Shown here: in pieces, positions 56,803-64,000 of the stretch
Numbering within the stretch: the stretch's first letter is position 1
Layout of the letters: each line of letters starts with the position of its first letter
Assembly (NCBI GenBank): GCA_964509545.1
Contig: CAZDXQ010000015.1
Span: 7,729-71,728, forward strand
Source of the DNA: JADJWR01 sp964509545
Lineage (GTDB): Bacteria > Pseudomonadota > Gammaproteobacteria > Burkholderiales > Burkholderiaceae_F
Direction: 5' to 3'
Length of the DNA: 64,000 nucleotides
Notes under the pieces: generated by a model
Told to the model about the DNA's origin: nothing
Seen by the model: only the letters and a program-made list of their open reading frames with translations
The model's database searches: none
Translations under genes and position numbers: made by a program

Positions 56803-57402
56803 TCAATCCCGGCCGCTGCCGGTGAACCGTTCGGCCGTCGCCGAACCGGCGCTCGAAATTCCTTCCCGCCGCAATACGCTCCGGAAGGTCATCCAGAGGA
56901 TCTTCAGGTCGAGCCAGAACGTGGCGTTGTCCACGTACCAGACATCGAGTTCGAACTTCCGCTCCCAGCTAATCGCATTGCGGCCGTTGACCTGCGCCCA
57001 GCCCGTGATGCCTGGCCGCACTTCGTGCCGGCGGCGCTGTTGCGCGTTGTAAAGGGGCAAGTACTCCATCAGCAGCGGACGCGGGCCGACTAGGCTCATG
57101 TCGCCCACGAGAACGTTATACAGCTCCGGCAGTTCATCAAGACTCGTCGAGCGCAGGAATCGCCCGAACGGCGTCAGCCTTTCAGAGTCTGCCTTCTCGC
57201 TGCCGTCAGCGCGCGAGCTTTCAACCATTGTTCGGAACTTGATGAGCCTGAATGGTCGCCCGCCCAACCCGGGACGTAGCTGAGTGAACAGCACCGGACT
57301 GCCGAGACGCCAGCGCACCAGAGCCGCGACCGCCAGCAGCAGCGGCGCGAGCGCGACCAGGCCGGTCAGCGCGACGACGAAGTCGAAGCTTCTCTTAAGC
57401 AT
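56803..57402 (-). CDS. Phosphoglycosyl transferase (PglC-like)
   Basis: A 199-residue protein, the short monotopic class. The N-terminal re-entrant helix (KRSFDFVVALTGLVALAPLLL) precedes LIKFRTMVESS, SLDELPELYNVLVGDMSLVGPRPLL (Asp-Glu catalytic dyad region) and RPGITGWAQVNGRN. It attaches the first sugar phosphate to undecaprenyl phosphate. It overlaps the preceding glycosyltransferase gene by eight bases. Confidence 0.95.
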   Translation of the reverse strand: MLKRSFDFVVALTGLVALAPLLLAVAALVRWRLGSPVLFTQLRPGLGGRPFRLIKFRTMVESSRADGSEKADSERLTPFGRFLRSTSLDELPELYNVLVGDMSLVGPRPLLMEYLPLYNAQQRRRHEVRPGITGWAQVNGRNAISWERKFELDVWYVDNATFWLDLKILWMTFRSVLRREGISSAGSATAERFTGSGRD

Positions 57403-58534
57403 CGGCGAGCAGTGCGGCGACGATGGCGGCGTTGACCTTGCGTACGTCGAACTCTGCCTCGGCCATCGCCCGCGAAGCCGCACCCATTGCCGCCAGTTCG
57501 GCCTCCGGCGCGCGGGCGAAGCGCAGCATGGCGCGGTACAGCGCGTCGCTGTCGGCGGCCGGCACCAGCACGCCATTGCGCTCCGGCACCACCGTCTCGC
57601 GGCAGCCCGGCGCGTCGGTGGTGATGACCGGCCGGCCGACGGCCAGCGCCTCGAGCACCGTGCGCGGCATGCCTTCGCGGTACGAAGGCAGCACGTACAC
57701 GTGCGACGCCGCCAGGTACGGCCGCACGTCGCGCACCGCGCCGTGCCACACGATCGCGCCGGAGCGCACAGCCCGCTCAACATCACTCGCTGAGATCGCG
57801 GCCGGGTGGTCCTCGAGCGGACCGACGAGTTCGCAGACCGTGTCGGGCTGCTCGGCGTGCAGCCGCACGGCGGCCTCGAGGTACTCGCGCACGCCCTTGT
57901 CGAGCAGCAGCCGCGCGATCAGCACGAAGCGCCGCGGCCCCTGCGGCAGCGGCCGCGCCGCGTAGCGGTCGAGGTTGACGCCTGAGCCGGCGACGAAGCG
58001 CACGTCCTGCCCGTCGCGCAGCAGGCCGAGCCTGCGGAAGGCCTGCTCGTCGTCGCGGTTCTGGAACAGCACGACGTCGGCGCGGCGCAGCGCGCGCCGA
58101 TACAGCCCGCGCACGATCCGCTGAAGCAGCGCCTGCGCCGTGGTACGCGCCTGCAAGAAGGTAAAGCCGAGCCCAGTGATCAGCGCCACCTTGCGCGGGA
58201 TGCCTGCTGCACCCGCGGCGAGCAGGCCATAGATGACCGGCTTGACCGTGTAGGCGAGCAGCGCCTGCGGCCGCTCCGTGCGCAGCAGGCGGCGCAGCGC
58301 GCGCAGCAGCTCCAGGTCTCGCAGCGGGTTGGTGCCGGTGCGATGCAGCGGCAGCACGACGCGCCGCACCCGCCAGCGCGCCAGCGCCTCGTCGACCCAG
58401 GCCGGACCGGCCGGCGCCGCGGCGACCACGTCGCAGCCGCGCGCCTTCAGTTCGCGCAGCAAGTCGCCACGGAAGTTCACCAGGGACTCGGCCAGGCTGC
58501 CGATGACGAGCACGCGGCGCGCCGCGTCCGCCAT
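57395..58534 (-). CDS. Glycosyltransferase family 4 (PglA-like)
   Basis: About 379 residues from ATG 58534 (or GTG 58555, which would overlap asnB by 11 bases). Two Rossmann domains: VLVIGSLAESLVNFRGDLLREL, then ALLAYTVKPVIYGLLAA, GSGVNLDRY, and the C-terminal PSYREGMPRTVLEALAVGRPVITTD (EX7E-like donor site). Usually adds the second sugar to a lipid-linked precursor. Confidence 0.92.
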   Translation of the reverse strand: MADAARRVLVIGSLAESLVNFRGDLLRELKARGCDVVAAAPAGPAWVDEALARWRVRRVVLPLHRTGTNPLRDLELLRALRRLLRTERPQALLAYTVKPVIYGLLAAGAAGIPRKVALITGLGFTFLQARTTAQALLQRIVRGLYRRALRRADVVLFQNRDDEQAFRRLGLLRDGQDVRFVAGSGVNLDRYAARPLPQGPRRFVLIARLLLDKGVREYLEAAVRLHAEQPDTVCELVGPLEDHPAAISASDVERAVRSGAIVWHGAVRDVRPYLAASHVYVLPSYREGMPRTVLEALAVGRPVITTDAPGCRETVVPERNGVLVPAADSDALYRAMLRFARAPEAELAAMGAASRAMAEAEFDVRKVNAAIVAALLADA

Positions 58535-58544
58535 CGGCACGGGA

Positions 58545-60494
58545 TCAGCGGCCACCGTTCTGCTCGAGCCAACCTTGAAACATTAGCACCACCCATAGCG
58601 GATACTGGTGCGAGCGGCTGCCGTGGAGGTGCTCGGCCCAGGCTTTCTCGATCGGCTCGACGGCGAAGTAGCCCTGCCGGCGCAGCACCGCCGGGTCGAG
58701 CAAGTGCGCGGCCCACTCGCGCAGCGGCCCGCGCAGCCATTGGTCGATCGGCACGCCGAAGCCCATCTTGGGCCGGTCGAAGAGGCTCCGCGGCACATAG
58801 CGCTCGAGCACCCGGCGCAGCAGGTGCTTGCCACGCCCGTCGCGCACCTTGTGCTGCGCGGGCACGTGCCAAGCGAACTCGACCACACGGTGGTCGAGCA
58901 GCGGCACGCGCGTCTCCAGGCTGACCGCCATCGCCGCGCGGTCGACCTTGACCAGGATGTCGTCGGGCAGATAGCCGACCATGTCGAGGTAGGTCATCCG
59001 CTGCAGCGGCGTCTTCAGCCCTTCGAGGCCGGCCGGATTGAGCAGCGGCGTGGGCGGCTCGACGCCGCCCGGCACCATCGCCCCCGGCGACGGCCACTGC
59101 GACACCAGCCGCCGGTAGACCCCGTCGAGGTCCTCCTGCGCCAGCACCGCCGCCAGCTTGTGCACCTTGTCGCCGGGATTGGGCACGCGCAACTGGCGCG
59201 GCAGAGCCAAGCGCAGCGCCGACAGCGCCCTGTCCCAGCCGGTGGTGGGCACGGCGAGCAGCGCGCGCACGCCGAGCCGGCGCAGCGGAAGCGGCACCGC
59301 CGACAGGCCGCCCCAGATGCGCTGCGCCAGCAGGTAGCGGTTGTAGCCACCGAACAGCTCGTCGCCGGCGTCGCCGGACAGCGCCACGGTGACGTGCCGA
59401 CGCGCCAGTTCGCAGACCAAGAAGGTGGGAATCTGCGAGGCGTCGGCGAAAGGCTCGCAGTAGATCTGTGGCAGCTTCGGGATCACGCCGCGCGCCTGCT
59501 CCGGCGTGACGTACAACTCGGTGTGGTGCGTGCCGAGGTGCTGCGCCACCGCCTTGGCGTGGGTGGCCTCGTTGTACTCGGCCTCGTCGAAGCCGATGGT
59601 GAAGGTGTTGATCGGCCGCCCGCTCTGCGCCTGCATCAGCGCCACGACGGTCGAGCTGTCTATGCCCCCGGACAGGAACGCACCCAGCGGCACGTCGGCG
59701 ACCATCTGCCCGCGCACCGCCTGCCGCAGCAGCGCGTCGAGTTCGTCGACCAGCACCGGCTCCGGCTCGGTGCGCGGCGACGCGATGCCGGCCAGCGCCG
59801 CCTGCAGCGCCGACCAGTACGGCCGGACCCGCGCCGCCGTCGATCCGGCGGCGAACTCGGCCAGGCAGCCCGGCGCCAGCTTGGCCACGCCGCGATAGAT
59901 GCTGTACGGCGCCGGCACGTAGCCGTGCCGCGCGTACAGCACAAGTGCGTCGCGATCGACCTCGCCACGCCAGGCCGGATGCGCCGTTAGCGCTTTCAGC
60001 TCCGAGCCGAACAGCAGCGCGCCACCGAAGGCGCCGTAGTACAGCGGCTTCTCGCCGATGCGGTCGCGCGCCAGCGTCAGCCGCTGCTGGCGCCGGTCCC
60101 ACAGTGCCAGCGCGAACATGCCCACCGTCCGCCGCAGCGCCTGCTCGACGCCCCAGGCGGCGATCGCCTCCAGCAGTACCTCGGTGTCCGAGTGCCCGCG
60201 CCATGCCGTGATGCCCGCTTCACGCTCGAGCTGTGCCCGTAGTTCGCCGGTGTTGTACAGCTCGCCGTTGTATGCAACGACGAAGCGACCGTCGTGCGAC
60301 AGCATCGGTTGGTGCCCGGCCGCCGACAGATCGACGACCGACAGCCGCCGGTGGCCGAGCGCGATGCCGGCCGCGTCGTCGGCCCAGTGGCCGCGGTCGT
60401 CCGGGCCGCGGCTGACAAGACGGTCAGCCATCGCCCCGGCGACTGCGCCGAGGTCCGCCCCCGGGCGGCCGAGGAAGCCGGCTAGGCCGCACAC
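58545..60494 (-). CDS. asnB: Asparagine synthase-like amidotransferase
   Basis: A 649-residue protein from GTG 60494, which places the glutaminase nucleophile Cys at position 2 (MCGLAGFLG); AAGGAG lies upstream. Class II glutaminase (SRGPDDRGHW, YNGELYN, GHSDTEVLLEAIAAWG), then the synthase PP-loop (LGAFLSGGIDSSTVVAL) and ALSGDAGDELFGGYNRY. In glycan clusters such enzymes can amidate a sugar carboxyl group; Asn synthesis is the alternative. It overlaps the upstream gene by 13 bases. Confidence 0.94.
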   Translation of the reverse strand: MCGLAGFLGRPGADLGAVAGAMADRLVSRGPDDRGHWADDAAGIALGHRRLSVVDLSAAGHQPMLSHDGRFVVAYNGELYNTGELRAQLEREAGITAWRGHSDTEVLLEAIAAWGVEQALRRTVGMFALALWDRRQQRLTLARDRIGEKPLYYGAFGGALLFGSELKALTAHPAWRGEVDRDALVLYARHGYVPAPYSIYRGVAKLAPGCLAEFAAGSTAARVRPYWSALQAALAGIASPRTEPEPVLVDELDALLRQAVRGQMVADVPLGAFLSGGIDSSTVVALMQAQSGRPINTFTIGFDEAEYNEATHAKAVAQHLGTHHTELYVTPEQARGVIPKLPQIYCEPFADASQIPTFLVCELARRHVTVALSGDAGDELFGGYNRYLLAQRIWGGLSAVPLPLRRLGVRALLAVPTTGWDRALSALRLALPRQLRVPNPGDKVHKLAAVLAQEDLDGVYRRLVSQWPSPGAMVPGGVEPPTPLLNPAGLEGLKTPLQRMTYLDMVGYLPDDILVKVDRAAMAVSLETRVPLLDHRVVEFAWHVPAQHKVRDGRGKHLLRRVLERYVPRSLFDRPKMGFGVPIDQWLRGPLREWAAHLLDPAVLRRQGYFAVEPIEKAWAEHLHGSRSHQYPLWVVLMFQGWLEQNGGR

Positions 60495-61642
60495 GCGACA
60501 GCTCCTTCGCGGCCGGCGCGATACAGCGCCGCGTACCGTGCCGCCACCGCGGCCAGCGAGAACTTCTCCTCGACGCGCCGCCGGCCCGCCTGGCCGAGCG
60601 CACGGCGCCCTTCGGCGCCGAGGCCCAGCACCTCGACGATCGCCGCCGCCAGCCGGCCGCTGTCCGCGCGCGGCACGATCCGGCCCGCTTCGCCGACGAT
60701 CGCGGCGGCGTCGCCGACGTCGGTCGACACGCACGGCACACCGCAGGCCATCGCCTCGCCGAGGACGTTGGGGAAGGCCTCGCCCCACGCCGACGACAGC
60801 ACGGCGACGTCGAACGCCGGCAGCAGCTGCTCCATCTCGCGCACCTCGCCGAGCAGCCGCACGCGCTCACCTAGGCCGGCCTCGCGGACCAGCGAGGCGA
60901 TGCGCGCGTTGCCGGCCTCGACGCCGGTGCCGGCGAGGACGAAGTGGGCGTCGGGCCGTGACCTCGCCACCGCCGCGGCGGCGGCGAAGAAGCCGGCGTG
61001 ATCCTTCATCGGGTGGTCGCGGGCGACGAGCCCGACCACCTCGGCCTGCAGCGACAGGTCAAGCCGCGCCCGCGCCGCCGCGCGCACGGCGACGTCGGGC
61101 CGGAATTGCTCGGTGTCGAAACCGTTGGGGATGACGACGCCGCGCGCCGCGGCGAAGCCCGCCTCGACGTGCTGCCGCATGCTGAGCGCCGAGTTGTAGA
61201 CCACCGCGTCGGTCGCGCCGGACAGCGCCGCGTTGGCGCGGATCACCAGCCGGGTCAGCGGCCGCTCCGTCGCCATGCCGTAGAAGGTCTGCCGCACGCC
61301 CCAAAACAGCCGCGCCGTCGAGCGAGCCAGCCGGCGGGCGACGGTCGCGGCGAGGTTGCCGTGGTACATCCAACCCTGGATCACGTCCGGGTCGACCGCG
61401 CGCACGACCTGCCGCAGCCGCAGCGGCAGCAGCGGCAGCCGCCACGGCTGCTTCATCCGCGCCTCGCGCACCGGCACGTCCATCTCGTGCAGCGCCGCGC
61501 CCTGCGTGCCGCCGTCGAGCAGCGACACGACGGTGTAATCGCAGCCCTCCCCGCGGAGCGTGGCGACCAGCTTCACCAGCATGCGCTCGGCGCCACCGGT
61601 GCCCAGCCCGGTGGTGAAGACGAGGATCCGCAGCGGCGTCAA
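60482..61642 (-). CDS. Glycosyltransferase family 4
   Basis: A 386-residue protein from TTG 61642. GT-B fold: LVFTTGLGTGGAERMLVKLV, IQGWMYHGNLAATV, VIPNGFDTEQFRP, VGLVARDHPMKDHAGF and SSAWGEAFPNVLGEAMACGVPCVSTDVGD (EX7E site). Sugar and linkage are unknown. Located between the SGNH hydrolase and asnB genes, with the same direction. Confidence 0.9.
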   Translation of the reverse strand: MTPLRILVFTTGLGTGGAERMLVKLVATLRGEGCDYTVVSLLDGGTQGAALHEMDVPVREARMKQPWRLPLLPLRLRQVVRAVDPDVIQGWMYHGNLAATVARRLARSTARLFWGVRQTFYGMATERPLTRLVIRANAALSGATDAVVYNSALSMRQHVEAGFAAARGVVIPNGFDTEQFRPDVAVRAAARARLDLSLQAEVVGLVARDHPMKDHAGFFAAAAAVARSRPDAHFVLAGTGVEAGNARIASLVREAGLGERVRLLGEVREMEQLLPAFDVAVLSSAWGEAFPNVLGEAMACGVPCVSTDVGDAAAIVGEAGRIVPRADSGRLAAAIVEVLGLGAEGRRALGQAGRRRVEEKFSLAAVAARYAALYRAGREGAVACAA

Positions 61643-61730
61643 GGACGGCGACCCATCGGCAGCGGGGATTCACCGGCCGCGGCGGCGCCGTCGGGCCACC
61701 CGCTCGCCGTGACCGACCGCGATGGCCGGA

Positions 61731-62891
61731 TCATGACTGCCGCGCCGGACAAAGCTTCCTCGCGATGAGTTCTGCCGCCCGGGCGTGGCCCTGCTCGTTC
61801 CAGTGCCCCGTTCCCATCCGCGTGTTGGCGAAGCCGTGCAGGTGCTCGCCCCGCGCGGCGGCCTGCGCGGCGAGATCCTCGGCCAGGAAAACCGCCTCGA
61901 TCTGCTCGCGCCCGGCGAATGCCCGCAGCCTGCGTTCGGGATAGAAGAGGTCGACCTCGCCGAGCTTGGCGGCGTGCTCGCGCATGCGCTGCGGGTCCGC
62001 CGGCACCTGCGCAGGGTTGCTCAACGCCACGAGCACGAAGCGGGCGCCGAGCCGCTCCGCCTCGCTGCGCGCTTCTGCAATCAGCGCCTCGGTCAGCCGC
62101 CAGGCCCGTTCCCACTCGGGCGCAGGCCGCGACACGTAGACCTGGTCGTCCAATCCAACGTCGGCGCCGCGCTGCTGCGCTCCCGGAGCGCTCAGCGGCT
62201 GGCCAAGCACGTTCTTCACCTTGTTCACAAGTTGCATCAGCCGCAGATGATCACCGAGCGCCCAGACCGGGTTCGCCTTGATGCGGGCGACCCAGTGATC
62301 GCGGAAGCTAGCATCCAGGGTCAGCCCGCCGCCCGCGCCGACGCTGAAGTAGGGACGCGGATAGCGGCCAGCGATTTCGCGGCTATTGTCGCGAACATCA
62401 TTGCCGGAAAGGAATGCCAGCAGGACCATGTCGGGCCGATAGGCGGCGACACGGTGCCGCAGGGCGAGCAGTTCCTGGCCGGTCGAATAACCCGACACGC
62501 CGAAGTTCAGCACCTCGATCCCTCGGCTGCCGGCCAGACCGCACGCGCCCAGCCTCGTCTCGAGTTGCCGCCAGAACGTCCGCTCGACCGGCACCTGCAG
62601 CGCCTCGGCATAGGAGTCGCCGAGCACGGCGATGCGGTAGGCCTGCGGCGGCTTGTCTGCGACGAACTCGCGGTCGTCGCGCATGCCGGCCGCATTGATG
62701 CGCACGAAGGCTTCGCCCTCCTCTCGCCACCACCCCTGCACGCCCGGACGCAGCGCCAGACCGGTGTGCATGTCGTAACGGTGGAAGTTCGGGTAGCTGA
62801 AGCCGATCGCGCGCAGGGCCACCTCGCCGAGCAGCGCGCCCACCGCGAGCGACCCGAGCAGCAGCAGCAGGTTCTGCGCGCGCGTCTTCAT
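61731..62891 (-). CDS. Membrane-anchored SGNH/GDSL hydrolase
   Basis: A 386-residue protein. One N-terminal TM helix (LLLLLGSLAVGALLGEVALR), then SGNH blocks: VLGDSYAEALQVP (nucleophile Ser), GVSGYSTGQELLAL, LSGNDVRDNS and, near the C-terminus, GTGHWNEQGHA (catalytic His). It probably adds or removes acyl groups on glycans in the periplasm. Upstream of the GT4 gene by 88 bp. Confidence 0.87.
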   Translation of the reverse strand: MKTRAQNLLLLLGSLAVGALLGEVALRAIGFSYPNFHRYDMHTGLALRPGVQGWWREEGEAFVRINAAGMRDDREFVADKPPQAYRIAVLGDSYAEALQVPVERTFWRQLETRLGACGLAGSRGIEVLNFGVSGYSTGQELLALRHRVAAYRPDMVLLAFLSGNDVRDNSREIAGRYPRPYFSVGAGGGLTLDASFRDHWVARIKANPVWALGDHLRLMQLVNKVKNVLGQPLSAPGAQQRGADVGLDDQVYVSRPAPEWERAWRLTEALIAEARSEAERLGARFVLVALSNPAQVPADPQRMREHAAKLGEVDLFYPERRLRAFAGREQIEAVFLAEDLAAQAAARGEHLHGFANTRMGTGHWNEQGHARAAELIARKLCPARQS

Positions 62892-63003
62892 CGCCACACG
62901 GTTGCGCCGCCACGGCAGCCGAGCGCCAGCGGGCGCAGCGGTACGGCCGTTCGGCGGACGCCGGCCAGCGCACAGCGAACGCGCTCCCGGCCGCGCCGCC
63001 CGT

Positions 63004-63924
63004 CTAGGCGGCGTGGACCAGCAGGTACTCGTTGCATCCGTGCCGCCTTCCGGCGAAGAAGACGCAGCGGCAGTCGAAGCCCCGAGTGCGCGCGTGGCGC
63101 TCAACCTCATCGGGACGGGCGACCTCAAACGGATAGCCGCCGACCCAGTCGATGACGTCGTAGCGGAACTTCATGCCGCGTCGGTCGCCGGAATAGCGTC
63201 GCAACGGGTTGCGCAGGCGCAGCAGGTCGGCGACGAACAGGCCGACGCCGAAGTAAACGTAATAGAACGCGGCGATCAGCGCCCTGACCGGCGCCGGCGA
63301 ACGGATGTACAAGCGCTTCACTGCCTTCCAGTATCCGGAGATCCAGCCTTGGTCGTTGTAAAGCGCAACGAACGCCCTGCCGCCTGGCGCGACCGCCGCC
63401 AGCGCGCGGTCGATCGCCGACCACATCTGCCCGGTGTGGTGCAGCACGCCCCACGAATAGACGACGTCGAAGCGGCCGAGCCGCGCCATGAAGCCGTCGT
63501 CGAGCACCGAGCCCTGCAGCACCGTCCAGTTCGACGGCGATGACGCTGAGCCGCGCAGCGCTTGGGTGGCGTCGACGCTGTCGGCGTCATAGTCGAACGA
63601 CACGACTTTGGCGAAACCCAGCCGGTGCGCGGCGGCGGACATCAGGCCGCTGCCGCAGCCGATGTCGAGGAAGGACGACTGACGCGGCTCGACGCCGTCA
63701 AGGAAACGGCGCAGCGAGTCCTCGGCGGCCGCTAGTTCGCGTTCGCCGACGGTGGCAACATAGCGCTGCCAGTTGCGGCCGAAGGCGAATCGCTCGTTGG
63801 ATTCCTGATTAATGAGTAAATGCATTCGGTGCCACTTCGGTTGCCCCGCCGCCGGCCGCCACGCCGCGGGCAAGCCGGACTGCGCCGGCATGTTTACCTT
63901 ACCCGTCCATCCCCGCGTATCCAT
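63004..63924 (-). CDS. Class I SAM-dependent methyltransferase
   Basis: Up to 306 residues. Motif I FLDIGCGSGLMSAAAHRLG, the acidic loop VVSFDYDADSVDA, and YSWGVLHHTGQMWSAIDRAL (motif IV region). The C-terminal half has hydrophobic helices. ATG 63924 has AGGAG 11 bases ahead; ATG 63825 (MHLLINQESNERFAF) is an equally likely start. Probably methylates a sugar or lipid-linked intermediate in this cluster. Confidence 0.85.
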   Translation of the reverse strand: MDTRGWTGKVNMPAQSGLPAAWRPAAGQPKWHRMHLLINQESNERFAFGRNWQRYVATVGERELAAAEDSLRRFLDGVEPRQSSFLDIGCGSGLMSAAAHRLGFAKVVSFDYDADSVDATQALRGSASSPSNWTVLQGSVLDDGFMARLGRFDVVYSWGVLHHTGQMWSAIDRALAAVAPGGRAFVALYNDQGWISGYWKAVKRLYIRSPAPVRALIAAFYYVYFGVGLFVADLLRLRNPLRRYSGDRRGMKFRYDVIDWVGGYPFEVARPDEVERHARTRGFDCRCVFFAGRRHGCNEYLLVHAA

Positions 63925-64000
63925 CGAACGGCCGACTCCTGCTAGTGAGCTTTCCGTAAATAGATGACATCAAATGGGCAGTTCGGCCTGTTTCCAGAAG
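63925..64000. other. Right-edge intergenic sequence
   Basis: A lower-GC 76-base stretch upstream of the methyltransferase. It probably holds its promoter or belongs to a neighbour cut off by the window edge. Nothing definite seen. Confidence 0.3.

Overview
The window is a dense, GC-rich stretch of bacterial chromosome. Gene content, the paired divergent and co-directional operons and the repeat style suggest a betaproteobacterium (Burkholderiales or Rhodocyclales-like). That placement is inferred from general familiarity, not from a search. No rRNA, tRNA, CRISPR array, phage or complete insertion sequence was seen.

Layout. 1-3.3 kb: an ABA4-like/membrane protein pair divergent from a TetR regulator, then a quinone-oxidoreductase-type MDR enzyme. 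3.4-7.1 kb: a small secreted protein, a groEL paralogue without groES, a perfect 19-bp inverted repeat and a cold-shock gene with a clear terminator. 7.1-16.4 kb: housekeeping genes (YitT, arfB, rarD, rsgA, FKBP, aminopeptidase P, RhlE-type helicase, HtrA protease, small GNAT). 16.4-20 kb: a secreted nuclease, a candidate structured small RNA with an anti-Shine-Dalgarno loop, small envelope proteins and a YpfJ-type zinc peptidase. 20-22.9 kb: a Cpx-like system (kinase, regulator, Spy/CpxP-like protein) with an exact GTAAA-N5-GTAAA box upstream. 22.9-26.3 kb: an acyl-CoA dehydrogenase / CoA-transferase / citrate-lyase-type operon. 26.5-30.4 kb: GNAT, Rieske oxygenase, DUF1847 protein and a YiiX-like papain-fold protein.

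30.4-38.9 kb holds a complete histidine utilisation regulon: hutC-hutD-hutI-hutG-hutF leftward and hutU-hutH rightward. It uses the HutF/HutG route (histidine to urocanate, imidazolonepropionate, formiminoglutamate, formylglutamate, glutamate). Two TGTCTAGACA palindromes lie in the shared control region, each overlapping a predicted promoter. 39-44.6 kb: bacteriohemerythrin, acyl-CoA synthetase, universal stress protein, tRNA-modifying tcdA, a TerB/DUF697 protein, and a Cys-containing Crp/Fnr regulator with a DUF2892 membrane protein. 44.6-48.8 kb: three-subunit proton-translocating transhydrogenase genes with a nitronate monooxygenase-like gene inserted among them. 48.9-52.8 kb: Nudix hydrolase, mnmA, a sugar dehydrogenase lipoprotein, and a VapBC-like toxin-antitoxin pair whose toxin frame carries an amber codon.

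52.9-63.9 kb is a surface-glycan cluster. It encodes a full bacillosamine-type set (dehydratase, aminotransferase, acetyltransferase, phosphoglycosyl transferase), two glycosyltransferases, an asparagine-synthase-like amidotransferase, a membrane-anchored SGNH hydrolase and a methyltransferase.

Four copies of one GC-rich inverted-repeat family sit between co-directional genes at about 23.7, 46.1, 47.6 and 49.5 kb. The last is translated as the C-terminal tail of the Nudix protein.
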